Source: Streptomyces europaeiscabiei (GTDB taxonomy: Bacteria > Actinomycetota > Actinomycetes > Streptomycetales > Streptomycetaceae). From it: 64,000 nt of DNA. Positions 16,748 to 24,684 of this stretch are shown one piece after another. The DNA lies in contig NZ_CP107841.1 in NCBI RefSeq assembly GCF_036346855.1, positions 5,522,001 to 5,586,000 on the forward strand. Direction: 5' to 3'. The translations under genes were made by a program, and so were the position numbers. The first letter of the stretch is position 1, and every line of letters begins with the position of its first letter. The notes under the pieces were generated by a model. The model was not told where the DNA came from, searched no databases, and worked only from the letters and a program-made list of their open reading frames with translations.

Positions 16748-17236
16748 ATGACGAACACCTCCATCTCCCGGATGCCCAACCCGGCCGAGTTCGTGCCCGA
16801 ACTGAACGACATCAGCGCGGCCCTCTTCAGGGCCACGGGCAACCGCTCGGTGCCGCGTACCACGATGAGCCTCGTCCACCTGCGCGCCGGGCAGATCGTC
16901 GGCAACACCTACCTGACCATCCTCAACACCGGCTTCCTGCGCAAGGCCGGGGAGTCCGAGGAGCGCATCACCGCGGTCTCCTCCTGGCAGGACGCCCCCT
17001 ACTTCACCGACGCCGAGCGCGCCGCCCTCGCCTTGCTGGAGGCCACCCTCCAGCCCGCCCCGCACGGCAGGGAGCGCGTCTCCGACGAACTGTACGCAGA
17101 GGTGGCGAAGCACTACGACGAGAAGGCACTGGCCACCCTCACCATCGCGATCGGCCAGATCAACTTCTTCATCGCCCTGGCCGTCATCGGCAAGCCGCAG
17201 CCGGTCGGCTCCCTCGCGGACGAGCAGTGGGACTGA
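16748..17236 (+). CDS. CMD-family protein lacking the CXXC motif
   Basis: The product is 162 residues with the CMD/AhpD helical pattern. Where active relatives carry CXXCXXXH, this protein reads LRAGQIVGNTYLTILN, so both cysteines and the His are replaced (Asn53, Leu56, Asn60 by alignment with the gene at 1033). Peroxidase or thiol chemistry is therefore unlikely; ligand binding or another reaction is possible. ATG 16748 has AAGGAG at 16735-16740. It follows the ECF41 sigma gene, has a matching promoter and a strong terminator. Partner genes of ECF41 factors are often CMD proteins. Confidence 0.88.
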   Translation: MTNTSISRMPNPAEFVPELNDISAALFRATGNRSVPRTTMSLVHLRAGQIVGNTYLTILNTGFLRKAGESEERITAVSSWQDAPYFTDAERAALALLEATLQPAPHGRERVSDELYAEVAKHYDEKALATLTIAIGQINFFIALAVIGKPQPVGSLADEQWD

Positions 17237-17238
17237 CC

Positions 17239-17276
17239 TGATCCGTTCGCAGCCTGGCCCCGCTGCGAACGGATCA
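17239..17276 (+). terminator. strong intrinsic terminator after the CMD gene
   Basis: A perfect 14-bp stem TGATCCGTTCGCAG with a 10-nt loop directly follows the TGA. It abuts repeat copy B. Confidence 0.85.
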
Positions 17277-17446
17277 GTGGGGGACCGCATGGCTTCGGGG
17301 ACTCGGAAGCGGGACTGTTGGAGTAAGGCGGGTCCCGGAAGCGCTGGGTTCCCCAGACGGAGGGAGAGTCCCATGAAGCCGACGCGGCCTTCAGAGACGC
17401 GTGCCACCGAGGGGCAGGACGAGGGCGGGTTCGGTCCGTTGCTCGT
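17277..17446. repeat. ~165-bp direct repeat, copy B
   Basis: Near-identical to 15202-15366, in the same orientation. It contains the start and ribosome binding site of the small gene at 17373. The repeat begins immediately after the terminator stem. Confidence 0.85.
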
Positions 17447-17561
17447 CGCATGGGATCGGGCGCATCCCGCCCCCGTCGCGGACCCCGACTGGCGGCACCT
17501 GCTCGACGAGATGGTTCACCCCGGTACTACTCGGGCGTTCCACCGGCTGGCCGAGGCGTAG
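17373..17561 (+). CDS. small hypothetical protein
   Basis: The product is 62 residues, starting MKPTRPSETRATEG, with AGGGAG six bases before the ATG. The C-terminal half (DPDWRHLLDEMVHPGTTRAFHRL) has a plausible helical pattern. The first 25 residues lie within the repeat and are largely readable in copy A too, where no start codon remains. It may be a real small gene whose duplicate decayed, or a chance frame in a repeat. Confidence 0.45.
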   Translation: MKPTRPSETRATEGQDEGGFGPLLVAWDRAHPAPVADPDWRHLLDEMVHPGTTRAFHRLAEA

Positions 17562-17710
17562 GCCGGTGCCGGTGCCGCTGCGGCCCCGAGGTCGCGCCCG
17601 TACGAGGGGTCCGGGCCGGCCCTGGCGACCCAACTGGCGGCGGTGCCATGGGACTTGGGGCCCCGACTCAACAGAGCGGATGCCGGGGCCCGTCGCGTAC
17701 GCCGTCCGTC

Positions 17711-20011
17711 TCAGGCGGTCGTCAGGATGACCAGTCGCTGTGTCGCCCGCGTCATCGCCACGTAGTGGTCCACGGCTCCCTCGATGCCCTCGCCGAAGTC
17801 CTCCGGGTCGATCAGGACCACGAGGTCGAATTCGAGGCCCTTCGACAGCTCGGGGGTCAGGGAGCGGACCCGGGGTGCCGTACGCAGGAGCGGGCGTGAC
17901 AGGGACGTCGTACGCGAGCCCGGGGCCGCGATGACGCAGGCGATGCCGTCGGCGTTGGCGGCCAGCCAGGTGTCCAGGGTCGCGTCCAGGTCCGAGGCCG
18001 GGCCGTGTACGACCGGGACACCCCCGCTGCGGATCGAGGTCGGGACGTTCGCGTCCGGAAGCACGGCGCGGATCACCGGTTCGGCCTCCGTCATGATCTC
18101 CTCCGGCGTCCGGTAGTTGATGGTCAGGGAGGCCAGGTTGATGCGGTCGAGGCCCACGCGCTTCAGGCGTTCCTGCCAGGACTCCGTGAAGCCGTGCCGG
18201 GCCTGGGCGCGGTCGCCGACGATCGTGAAGCTCCGGGACGGGCAGCGCTGCAACAGCATCTGCCACTCCGCGTCCGTCAGCTCCTGCGCCTCGTCCACGA
18301 CGATGTGGGCGAACGGGCCGACGAGCAGGTCGGGGTCGGCGGTGACGAGTTCGGAGTCGTCGACCAGGCTGACCTGGGCGTCCTCGCCGCGGAGCATGTT
18401 CACCAGGCCGATACCCTCGTCCCCGTCGGCGCCGGAGTTGGCCACGGCATCGATCAGGTTGTCGACGACCTGGGTCATGCGCTCACGCTGGGCGGCGAGG
18501 GTGGCCGCGTGCCGGCGCTTGCGGCGGGCCGTCTCGGGGTCGCCGAGGCGTTGGCGGGCCGCGTCCAGGAGGGGGAGGTCGGACGTCGTCCAGGCCTGGG
18601 GCTCGTCGCGCTGGAGGCGCTGTACTTCCTCGCGGTTCAGCCAGGGCGCGCACATGCGGAGGTACGCCGGTACCGACCACAGGTCCCCGACCAGGTCCGC
18701 CGCCTCCAGGAGGGGCCAGGCACGGTTGAAGGTCGTGACCAGGTCCCTGTTCTGGAGGAGGGACCTGCGCAGAAGAGCGGGGGAGGGGGAGGCGGCGGTG
18801 TCCGGGTCGGGGTCGGGGTCGGCTTCGGCGTCGTGTTTGTCCGTCAGGATCGTCAGGAGTTCCTCCCAGACCTGGTGACGGGCCTCGTTGTGCGGGGTGC
18901 CGGGTTCCGCCGCGTCGAAGGCCGCGGTCCAGTCCTCGGGGCTCAGCCAGATGTCGGACCAGGGGGTCGTGACCGTCATGCCCTTGGCGGGGGGTTCCTC
19001 GTAGAAGCGGACGGCCTTCTCGATCGAGCCCACCAGAGCCGCCGACGACTTCAGGCGCGCCACCTCCGGGTCGCTCTCCGTACCGGCCGCCGCCCCCTCC
19101 GCGACCAGGTCGCGCAGGATGCACGTCTGTACGCCCTCCTCGCCGAGGCTCGGGAGCACGTCGGCGACGTAGGAGAGGTACGGGCGGTGCGGGCCCACGA
19201 AGAGGACGCCGCCCCGGCGGTGCCCCAGACGGGGGTCGGAGTGGAGAAGGTACGCGGAGCGGTGGAGGGCCACGACGGTCTTGCCGGTGCCGGGCCCGCC
19301 GTCCACGACCAGGGCGCCGCGGGAGCCTGCGCGGATGATGGCGTCCTGGTCGGCCTGGATGGTGCCGAGGACGTCCCGCATGCGCTCCGACCTGTTGGTG
19401 CCCAGGCTGGCGATGAACGCGGACTGGTCGTCGAGGGAAGCGGCGTGGTGGTCGGTGAGCCCGTCCAGTTCGTCCCGGGAGAAGACCTCGTCCCAGTAGT
19501 CGCTGATACGGCCGTTGGTCCAGCGGTAGCGGCGGCGGCTCGTCAGGCCCATCGGGTTGGCGTGGGTCGCGCCGAAGAACGGCTCGGCCGCCGGGGACCG
19601 CCAGTCGATCAGCAGGCGCCGGCCGGTGGCGCTGTCCGTGAGGCCCAGGCGGCCGATGTAGACGGGGTCGGTGTCGTCCGGGCTCACCATGTGGCCGAGG
19701 CACAGGTCCAGGCCGAAGCGGCGCAGGGTGCGCAGGCGGGAGGTCAGGCGGTGGACCTCCGTGTCCCGGTCCATCGCCTGCCGGCCCATGCCGCCGGGGG
19801 CCCTGCGTGCGGCGTCGAGCTGGGCGGACACCTCGGCGATGGACTGTGCGAGGCACGCGGCGAGCGCCGCGAAGTACCGCTCGTCGGCGGCGATCAGGGC
19901 CGGGGCGGCCTTGGCGGAGAGGCGGTCGGGGAGGTCGAACGCGCTGGGGGTGGTCGGGGGGGTCACTTCATTCGCTCCGAACGCTCCGAATGTGAGGTCG
20001 TTTACGACCAT
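17711..20011 (-). CDS. helR: HelD-type helicase-like RNA polymerase-associated protein, HelR candidate
   Basis: The product is 766 residues with superfamily 1 (UvrD/HelD) organisation: an N-terminal arm of coiled helices (about 25-100), Walker A GGPGTGKT near residue 240, Walker B VVDEAQELTD and the C-terminal VAMTRATQRLVIL motif, with an inserted variable segment rich in Asp/Pro between them. Actinobacterial HelD proteins dissociate or rescue stalled RNA polymerase, and HelR members displace rifamycins from it. The gene follows a glycosyltransferase on the same strand, with a rifamycin-associated-element-like site upstream of that gene, which supports the HelR reading. No separate element is visible in the 168-base gap before this gene. 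HelD family is near certain; HelR function is inferred. Confidence 0.85.
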   Translation of the reverse strand: MVVNDLTFGAFGANEVTPPTTPSAFDLPDRLSAKAAPALIAADERYFAALAACLAQSIAEVSAQLDAARRAPGGMGRQAMDRDTEVHRLTSRLRTLRRFGLDLCLGHMVSPDDTDPVYIGRLGLTDSATGRRLLIDWRSPAAEPFFGATHANPMGLTSRRRYRWTNGRISDYWDEVFSRDELDGLTDHHAASLDDQSAFIASLGTNRSERMRDVLGTIQADQDAIIRAGSRGALVVDGGPGTGKTVVALHRSAYLLHSDPRLGHRRGGVLFVGPHRPYLSYVADVLPSLGEEGVQTCILRDLVAEGAAAGTESDPEVARLKSSAALVGSIEKAVRFYEEPPAKGMTVTTPWSDIWLSPEDWTAAFDAAEPGTPHNEARHQVWEELLTILTDKHDAEADPDPDPDTAASPSPALLRRSLLQNRDLVTTFNRAWPLLEAADLVGDLWSVPAYLRMCAPWLNREEVQRLQRDEPQAWTTSDLPLLDAARQRLGDPETARRKRRHAATLAAQRERMTQVVDNLIDAVANSGADGDEGIGLVNMLRGEDAQVSLVDDSELVTADPDLLVGPFAHIVVDEAQELTDAEWQMLLQRCPSRSFTIVGDRAQARHGFTESWQERLKRVGLDRINLASLTINYRTPEEIMTEAEPVIRAVLPDANVPTSIRSGGVPVVHGPASDLDATLDTWLAANADGIACVIAAPGSRTTSLSRPLLRTAPRVRSLTPELSKGLEFDLVVLIDPEDFGEGIEGAVDHYVAMTRATQRLVILTTA

Positions 20012-20179
20012 GGGCCCTTCTGGGTGTCCTACTGGGTTCTGCTGAGTCCTACTGGGTCTGGGTGTCCGGCTGGGTGTCCTGCCGGATGGTCCCGCTCGAC
20101 GGGGCTGGTCGAAGCATCCCGGATGGGTCGACGGACCTGGATGGGCCGGCGGACCTGGATGACGGGTCTGCCCGATCGG

Positions 20180-21670
20180 TCAGCTGCGAACGATGGTGTC
20201 AAGGAGCAGTTTCGCCGCCACCGCCGCCCCGTCCGTGTGGACCATCTGGGCGACGGCGGCCGCCCGTACCCGCGTCTCGGGGGCCAAGGCCACCTCCAGC
20301 GCCGCAGACAGGGACTCGAACGTCGGGGTCGGGCCGTCGTGCGCCGCGCCGATACCGAGCGCGGCGACCCGGCTCGCGAAGTACGGCTGGTCCGCACCCT
20401 GGGGTACCACCACCTGGGGCGCGCCCGCCCAGGTCGCCGTGGTCGTCGTGCCCGAGCCACCGTGGTGGATGACGGCGGCGACCCGGCGGAACAGTACGTG
20501 ATGGTTGGTTTCGCCGACGACGAAGCAGTCGTCCCGGTCGTCGACGAGGGCCAGCCCGGCCCAGCCCCGGGAGACGATCGCGCGGCGCCCCTGCGCACGG
20601 ACGGCCTCGATGGATGCCCAGGCGACGTCCTCGGAGCCGCCCATGGTGATGCTGCCGAAGCCGACGTACACGGGCGGCGCGCCGGCGTCCAGGAACGCCG
20701 TCAGCTCGGGCGGGAGCGGACGCTCGTCGGGAACGATCCACGTGCCGGTCTGTACGACGCCGGCCTCGGAGGGTTCCGGCCGTGGGTTCGAGGTGGTGCC
20801 GGAGGGTTCCGGCCGTGGGTTCGAGGTGGTGCCGGAGGGTTCCGTGCGCGGGTTCGAGGTGGTGCCGGAGGGTTCCGTGCGCGGGTTCGAGGTGGTGCCG
20901 GAGGGTTCCGACCGCAGGTCCGAGGTGGAGCCGGAAGGTCCCGACCGCAGGTCCGAGGTGGAGCCGGAAGGTCCCGACCGCAGGTCCGACAGAGGAGCCG
21001 ACACGGGATCCGACGGCTCCTGCCCTGGGTCCCACGGGTCCCACGGTTCCCACGGGTCCAGGACCGGATCCGTCGCCAGCCACGGGCGGTCGGTGAAGAC
21101 GTGGTCGCGCACGTCCTCCACCGGCGGCAGACCGACCGACGCCCGGTGGGCATTGATCACCTCACGGAACAGGTCGTTCGCGCTCTGCGCGTCCAGATCC
21201 CACAGCGCGCGGTTGTCGGTCACGTCCGGCGGCAACGGCTTGCCCGGCCGCTGCATCGGCGGGTGGTGCGGCGACGGCAGGGAGACGGACTGGAAGCTCG
21301 CGTACACGTACGGGATGTCCAGCTTGTCGGCCACCGACCGTACGCAGGCCGCGGCCGGGAGCAGGCCGGTCGCCACCAGCACGTCGCAGCCCTCGGCCGC
21401 CTCGGCGACCGTGTCGAACCGGGCGAGCAGTTCGGCCGCGCGCCGGGGCACACCGCACGCCGTCGGCGGCGTCGCCGCGGTCATCAGCGCACGCACCGAC
21501 CGGCCGAACGGCACCAGCGGTACGCCCACACCGGCCAGCCGCCGCGCGAACTCCCCGTCCGGAGGTGCGCATACCCGCACCTCCGCGCCGAGTCCACGCA
21601 GCCTGACCGCGAGCCCCAGCAGTGGTTCGAGGCCCCCACGCGAGTCGTAGTTCGCCAGCAGCACACGCAT
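20180..21670 (-). CDS. rgt: GT1-type (GT-B fold) glycosyltransferase, rifampin glycosyltransferase candidate
   Basis: The product is 496 residues, about 80-100 longer than usual. The N-terminal acceptor domain opens with MRVLLANYDSRGGLEPLLGL, and the C-terminal nucleotide-sugar domain carries YVGFGSI and the donor-binding motif HHGGSGTTTTATWAGAPQ. Antibiotic glycosyltransferases, including those that glycosylate rifamycins, have this form. Between the domains (about residues 205-303) sits a WEPWDPWDPG stretch and seven 11-residue repeats encoded by a 33-bp minisatellite. A near-consensus rifamycin-associated element lies 57 bases upstream and a HelR-like gene follows. Specificity for rifamycins is inferred from that context only. 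Confidence 0.82.
   Translation of the reverse strand: MRVLLANYDSRGGLEPLLGLAVRLRGLGAEVRVCAPPDGEFARRLAGVGVPLVPFGRSVRALMTAATPPTACGVPRRAAELLARFDTVAEAAEGCDVLVATGLLPAAACVRSVADKLDIPYVYASFQSVSLPSPHHPPMQRPGKPLPPDVTDNRALWDLDAQSANDLFREVINAHRASVGLPPVEDVRDHVFTDRPWLATDPVLDPWEPWDPWDPGQEPSDPVSAPLSDLRSGPSGSTSDLRSGPSGSTSDLRSEPSGTTSNPRTEPSGTTSNPRTEPSGTTSNPRPEPSGTTSNPRPEPSEAGVVQTGTWIVPDERPLPPELTAFLDAGAPPVYVGFGSITMGGSEDVAWASIEAVRAQGRRAIVSRGWAGLALVDDRDDCFVVGETNHHVLFRRVAAVIHHGGSGTTTTATWAGAPQVVVPQGADQPYFASRVAALGIGAAHDGPTPTFESLSAALEVALAPETRVRAAAVAQMVHTDGAAVAAKLLLDTIVRS
20765..20995 (-). repeat. 33-bp minisatellite in the glycosyltransferase linker
   Basis: Seven imperfect 33-bp units (plus strand core TTCGAGGTGGTGCCGGAGGG) encode 11-residue repeats of the type SNPRTEPSGTT and SDLRSGPSGST. 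All keep the frame. They fall between the two Rossmann domains. Confidence 0.9.
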
Positions 21671-21726
21671 TCAGGGCCCCCGGTTTCGCTCGATACTGGC
21701 CTAGGCCGGAGATTCTGCGCCACGAC

Positions 21727-21749
21727 GGGGGCCTTGCCGCAAGCCCCCC
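21727..21749 (-). promoter_or_regulatory. rifamycin-associated element (RAE)-like palindrome
   Basis: Read on the minus strand it is GGGGCTTGCGGCAAG-G-CCCC. The published RAE, as I recall it, is GGGGCTTGCGGCAAGCCCC, so this site matches with one inserted G and has further G/C extension at both ends. It lies 57 bases upstream of the glycosyltransferase. RAEs mark rifamycin-inducible resistance genes such as rgt, rph and helR in actinomycetes. Confidence 0.75.
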
Positions 21750-21770
21750 GGTGCGCTATACGTTGAGAGT

Positions 21771-21796
21771 GGCAAGGAGTGGGAAATCTCCTTGCC
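21771..21796. promoter_or_regulatory. inverted repeat next to the RAE-like site
   Basis: GGCAAGGAG / CTCCTTGCC with an 8-nt loop, followed on the plus strand by a T-rich stretch. It could be a terminator, but no plus-strand gene ends here; a second protein-binding site for the glycosyltransferase promoter is equally possible. Confidence 0.45.
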
Positions 21797-21953
21797 TTTG
21801 TTCTTTGCCCCCGCCTTCGTTTGTTCGCTCATCGGAGGACGGCCCGCTGTCAGGTACCAGGTCCGCCCAGGTCCGCCCAGGTCCGCCGCACACTCCGACC
21901 AGGACACCGCCACCGGCTGGAACACGGCTGCGGCGGAGTCACCCCTGCGGGGC

Positions 21954-22346
21954 ATGGGTAGTGCGCAAGGCATGCCGGAAGACATATCCGACCACGTCCT
22001 TCGAGAAGTCGTCGCGGAAGTCCGCAGGTGGTCGGCGGAATGCCACGAGCACGCCCCCCGAAACATCAGGGTCGTGTCGACCACGCGCGACGCCGCACAT
22101 GCCTTGTTGTATCCGGGCAGCGGATCCAGCGACCAGCCGGTGTTCTTCGCTTCCGCCGAGGGCGACTTCCATCTGGTCGGCCCAGGTCCCCCACGCAGCG
22201 GGGTGTGGGCCGGTTTGTTCGTCACCTACCCCCCTGCCCGTGTCACCACATTCACGCTGAGGCCGGAGGCGTACGTTCCCCGGCTGGAGCTTGGCCGGCT
22301 GGGGCGGGTGTACACGGCGGACCGACCCAGGGGCACGGACTCGTAG
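21954..22346 (+). CDS. hypothetical protein
   Basis: The product is about 130 residues from ATG 21954 (ATG 21972 is an alternative; neither has a strong ribosome binding site). The first third is helical (EDISDHVLREVVAEVRRWSAE), followed by alternating beta-prone segments such as PVFFASAEGDFHLVG and VTTFTLRPEAYVPRLEL. There is no signal peptide or membrane segment. It lies 7 bases before the next gene, so the two are probably co-transcribed. No family is recognised. Confidence 0.6.
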   Translation: MGSAQGMPEDISDHVLREVVAEVRRWSAECHEHAPRNIRVVSTTRDAAHALLYPGSGSSDQPVFFASAEGDFHLVGPGPPRSGVWAGLFVTYPPARVTTFTLRPEAYVPRLELGRLGRVYTADRPRGTDS

Positions 22347-22353
22347 GGTCCGG

Positions 22354-22737
22354 ACCATGCACAGCAACCCGTCCTCGCACGACAATCCGTCCTCGCACAG
22401 CACCCTGACGGAGCACGCCCGGTGTCTCTACGGCGACGAGTACCGCCCCACGCCCGAGTGCGGCCTCGAACACCGGGAGCACTACTTCGTCGAGGAGCTG
22501 ACGTTCGCCGACGCGGAGTCCATTCTCGCCATGCTGCGCGAACTCTGCCCGCACGTGGCTGACGGCCATCTGCCGGTGTGGGTTCGGAACCTGGCCTACC
22601 GGCTGGTGCTCCTGCAGCGGCCGGACGAGCCGGCGCTGATGCGAGAGGCTGCCGGGAACCTGTGGATGCACGGCCCGGAGTGGGACGACATCGCAGCCGA
22701 TCTGACGCAGCGGGCCGACGCCCTTGAGGCGGGCTGA
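22354..22737 (+). CDS. hypothetical protein
   Basis: The product is 127 residues. The N-terminus has a duplicated SSHDNPSSHS stretch, followed by CLYGDEYRPTPECG with two cysteines and a helical C-terminal domain (AESILAMLRELCPHV, LAYRLVLLQRPDEPALMREAAGNLW). ATG 22354 follows the preceding stop after 7 bases. The function is unknown; the helical part has a strong amphipathic pattern, so it is likely a real soluble protein. Confidence 0.65.
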   Translation, partial: TMHSNPSSHDNPSSHSTLTEHARCLYGDEYRPTPECGLEHREHYFVEELTFADAESILAMLRELCPHVADGHLPVWVRNLAYRLVLLQRPDEPALMREAAGNLWMHGPEWDDIAADLTQRADALEAG

Positions 22738-23051
22738 GCAGGGCCGCCCGCCGTTCACAAACTCGGATGAACGCCTGCTCGTGATGTGAAATCCGATCCC
22801 TTCGCGGCCTCGTGGCAGTCCGGAATCCGCCAGCCAGAAGCCGTCTGATCAGCTGCGATGCTCATGCTCCCTCATGCTCGACACTGCCCCCGCTCCGTCA
22901 TTCATGGTTCATCCATGTGAACACAACCCACGTACCGATCTATTGACGTGTTCAGGCCACCCTCCGACACTCATGAGGGGAAAGCGCTTTCTGATCCGAG
23001 TGAACCTGAATGAACCCGAATGAATCGGCCAACCCGTCCAGGAGATCAACG
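22738..23051. other. promoter region of the PL9 gene
   Basis: There is no gene in this 314-base gap. It is AT-richer than its neighbours, contains TTGACG at about 22943 as a possible -35 box, and includes the operator-like palindrome at 22980-22991. Confidence 0.5.
22980..22991. promoter_or_regulatory. LacI-family operator-like palindrome
   Basis: GAAAGCGCTTTC is a perfect 12-bp palindrome with the central CG typical of LacI/cre-type operators. It lies about 60 bases before the start of the secreted lyase gene. The regulator is not encoded next to it. Confidence 0.6.
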
Positions 23052-24629
23052 ATGCAAAAGACGCACGTGAGACCCGTCATGGCGACGGCGAGCGCAGGTC
23101 TGGTGGCAGGCCTGCTGGTCGCGTCGTCCGGTACGGCGGCGCAGGCCGCGACCGCGCGGTACGAGGCCGAGACGTCGCCGGCCGTCTGCACCGGCACGAT
23201 CGACTCCGACTGGACCGGATACTCGGGCAGCGGATTCTGCAACGGCACCAACGCCGCAGGCGCGTACGCGCAGTTCACCGTGACCGCACCCGCATCGGGC
23301 ACGGCGACACTGTCCGTACGGTTCGCCAACGGCACCACCGCGGCACGGGCCGCGAGCGTCGCGGTGAACGGTACGACCGCCGCCACCACGTCGTTCGAGA
23401 GCACCGGCACATGGACGGGGTGGACCACCAAGACGCTGACCGTGCCCGTGACGTCGGGCAGCAACGTCATCCGGATCAACCCCACCGTCGCCACCGGGCT
23501 GCCCAACATCGACCGCCTCGACGCCGACGTGCCCGACGGCACCACCACCCCACCGCCGACCGCCTCCGCGCTGTACGTCTCGCCGAGCGGGACGGACGGA
23601 GCCGCCGGAACGATCTCGAACCCCACCACCCTCACCTCGGCGATCAGCCGGATCACCGCCGGCGGGACCATCTACCTGCGCGGCGGGACGTACGCCCACT
23701 CGTCCACCGTCACCATCCCGGCCGGCAGCTCGGGTACCGCCGCCGCCCGTACGAAGCTGTCGGCCTACCCGGGCGAGACGCCGGTCCTCAACTTCTCCGC
23801 GCAGAGCGAGAGTTCATCGAACCGCGGACTTCAGATCAACGGCTCCTACTGGCATGTCTTCGGGCTCGTCGTCGAGCGCGCCGGGGACAACGGGATCTAC
23901 GTCGGCGGCAGCGACAACGTCATCGAGCGGACCGTGACGCGGTTCAACCGGGACACGGGGCTGCAGTTGGGGCGGATGGCCTCCACCACTCCCGCTGCCG
24001 ACTGGCCGTCGGACAACCTCGTCCTGAGCGCCGAGTCGCACGACAACGCCGACTCCGACGGGGAGGACGCGGACGGGTTCGCGGCGAAGCTCACCACCGG
24101 GACCGGGAACGTCTTCCGGTACGCCGTGGCCCACAACAACATCGACGACGGCTGGGACCTCTACACCAAGACGGACACCGGGCCCATCGGACCGGTGACC
24201 GTCGAGGACTCGCTCGCCTACGAGAACGGCACACTCAGCGACGGCTCGCAGGCCGGGAACGGCGACCGCAACGGCTACAAACTCGGCGGCGACGACATCT
24301 CCGTGAACCACGTCGTCCGGCGCAGCATCGCCTACGACAACGGCAAGCACGGTTTCACGTGGAACAGCAACCCGGGCTCCATGGCGGTCTCCGGGAACGT
24401 GAGCATCGACAACACCGAGCGGAACTTCAACTTCGACGGCGGTACGTCGGTGTTCCGAGACAACACGTCGTGCCGCAGCGGCAGCGGTACGAACGACCGG
24501 ATCATCGGCAGCTCCGACAGCTCCAACCAGTTCTGGTCCGGGGCGAACGGCTCCCGCTGCTCCTCGTACTCCGGCGGCCTGCACTGGTCCTTCGGCAGCG
24601 ACGGCGGCCTTGACGTCACCTTCGGGTGA
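23052..24629 (+). CDS. secreted CBM35 - PL9 family polysaccharide lyase
   Basis: The product is 525 residues: signal peptide (1-33, AAQAATA cleavage region), a CBM35-type beta-sandwich (about 34-165, beginning RYEAETSP), a short Thr/Pro linker, then a right-handed parallel beta-helix of the PL9 type. Features of PL9 include LYVSPSGTDGAAG at the start of the helix and the Asp-rich NADSDGEDADGFAAK and NNIDDGWDLYTK segments that bind calcium and hold the catalytic Lys. It should cleave pectate or a related uronic-acid polysaccharide outside the cell. ATG 23052 has GGAG seven bases upstream. A LacI-type operator precedes it and a terminator follows. Confidence 0.9.
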   Translation: MQKTHVRPVMATASAGLVAGLLVASSGTAAQAATARYEAETSPAVCTGTIDSDWTGYSGSGFCNGTNAAGAYAQFTVTAPASGTATLSVRFANGTTAARAASVAVNGTTAATTSFESTGTWTGWTTKTLTVPVTSGSNVIRINPTVATGLPNIDRLDADVPDGTTTPPPTASALYVSPSGTDGAAGTISNPTTLTSAISRITAGGTIYLRGGTYAHSSTVTIPAGSSGTAAARTKLSAYPGETPVLNFSAQSESSSNRGLQINGSYWHVFGLVVERAGDNGIYVGGSDNVIERTVTRFNRDTGLQLGRMASTTPAADWPSDNLVLSAESHDNADSDGEDADGFAAKLTTGTGNVFRYAVAHNNIDDGWDLYTKTDTGPIGPVTVEDSLAYENGTLSDGSQAGNGDRNGYKLGGDDISVNHVVRRSIAYDNGKHGFTWNSNPGSMAVSGNVSIDNTERNFNFDGGTSVFRDNTSCRSGSGTNDRIIGSSDSSNQFWSGANGSRCSSYSGGLHWSFGSDGGLDVTFG

Positions 24630-24646
24630 GGGACGAATGACGTGTC

Positions 24647-24684
24647 GCCCCCGCCCGCGACGGTTCGCCGTCACGGGCGGGGGC
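24647..24684. terminator. bidirectional terminator
   Basis: GCCCCCGCCCG-CGACGG and its complement form a 17-bp stem with a TTCG loop followed by TTT, just after the lyase. Its right arm overlaps the last codons of the convergent hydrolase gene. Confidence 0.85.

Noticed and set aside
18005..21766. A 1,253-codon open frame on the plus strand
   Set aside because: It lies antisense to the helicase and glycosyltransferase, reads as Arg/Gly/Val/Asp-rich low complexity and has no domain; it reflects the GC-rich third-position bias of the real genes.
21771..21796. Simple transcription terminator
   Set aside because: No plus-strand gene ends upstream of it, so I list it as an inverted repeat of unknown role.
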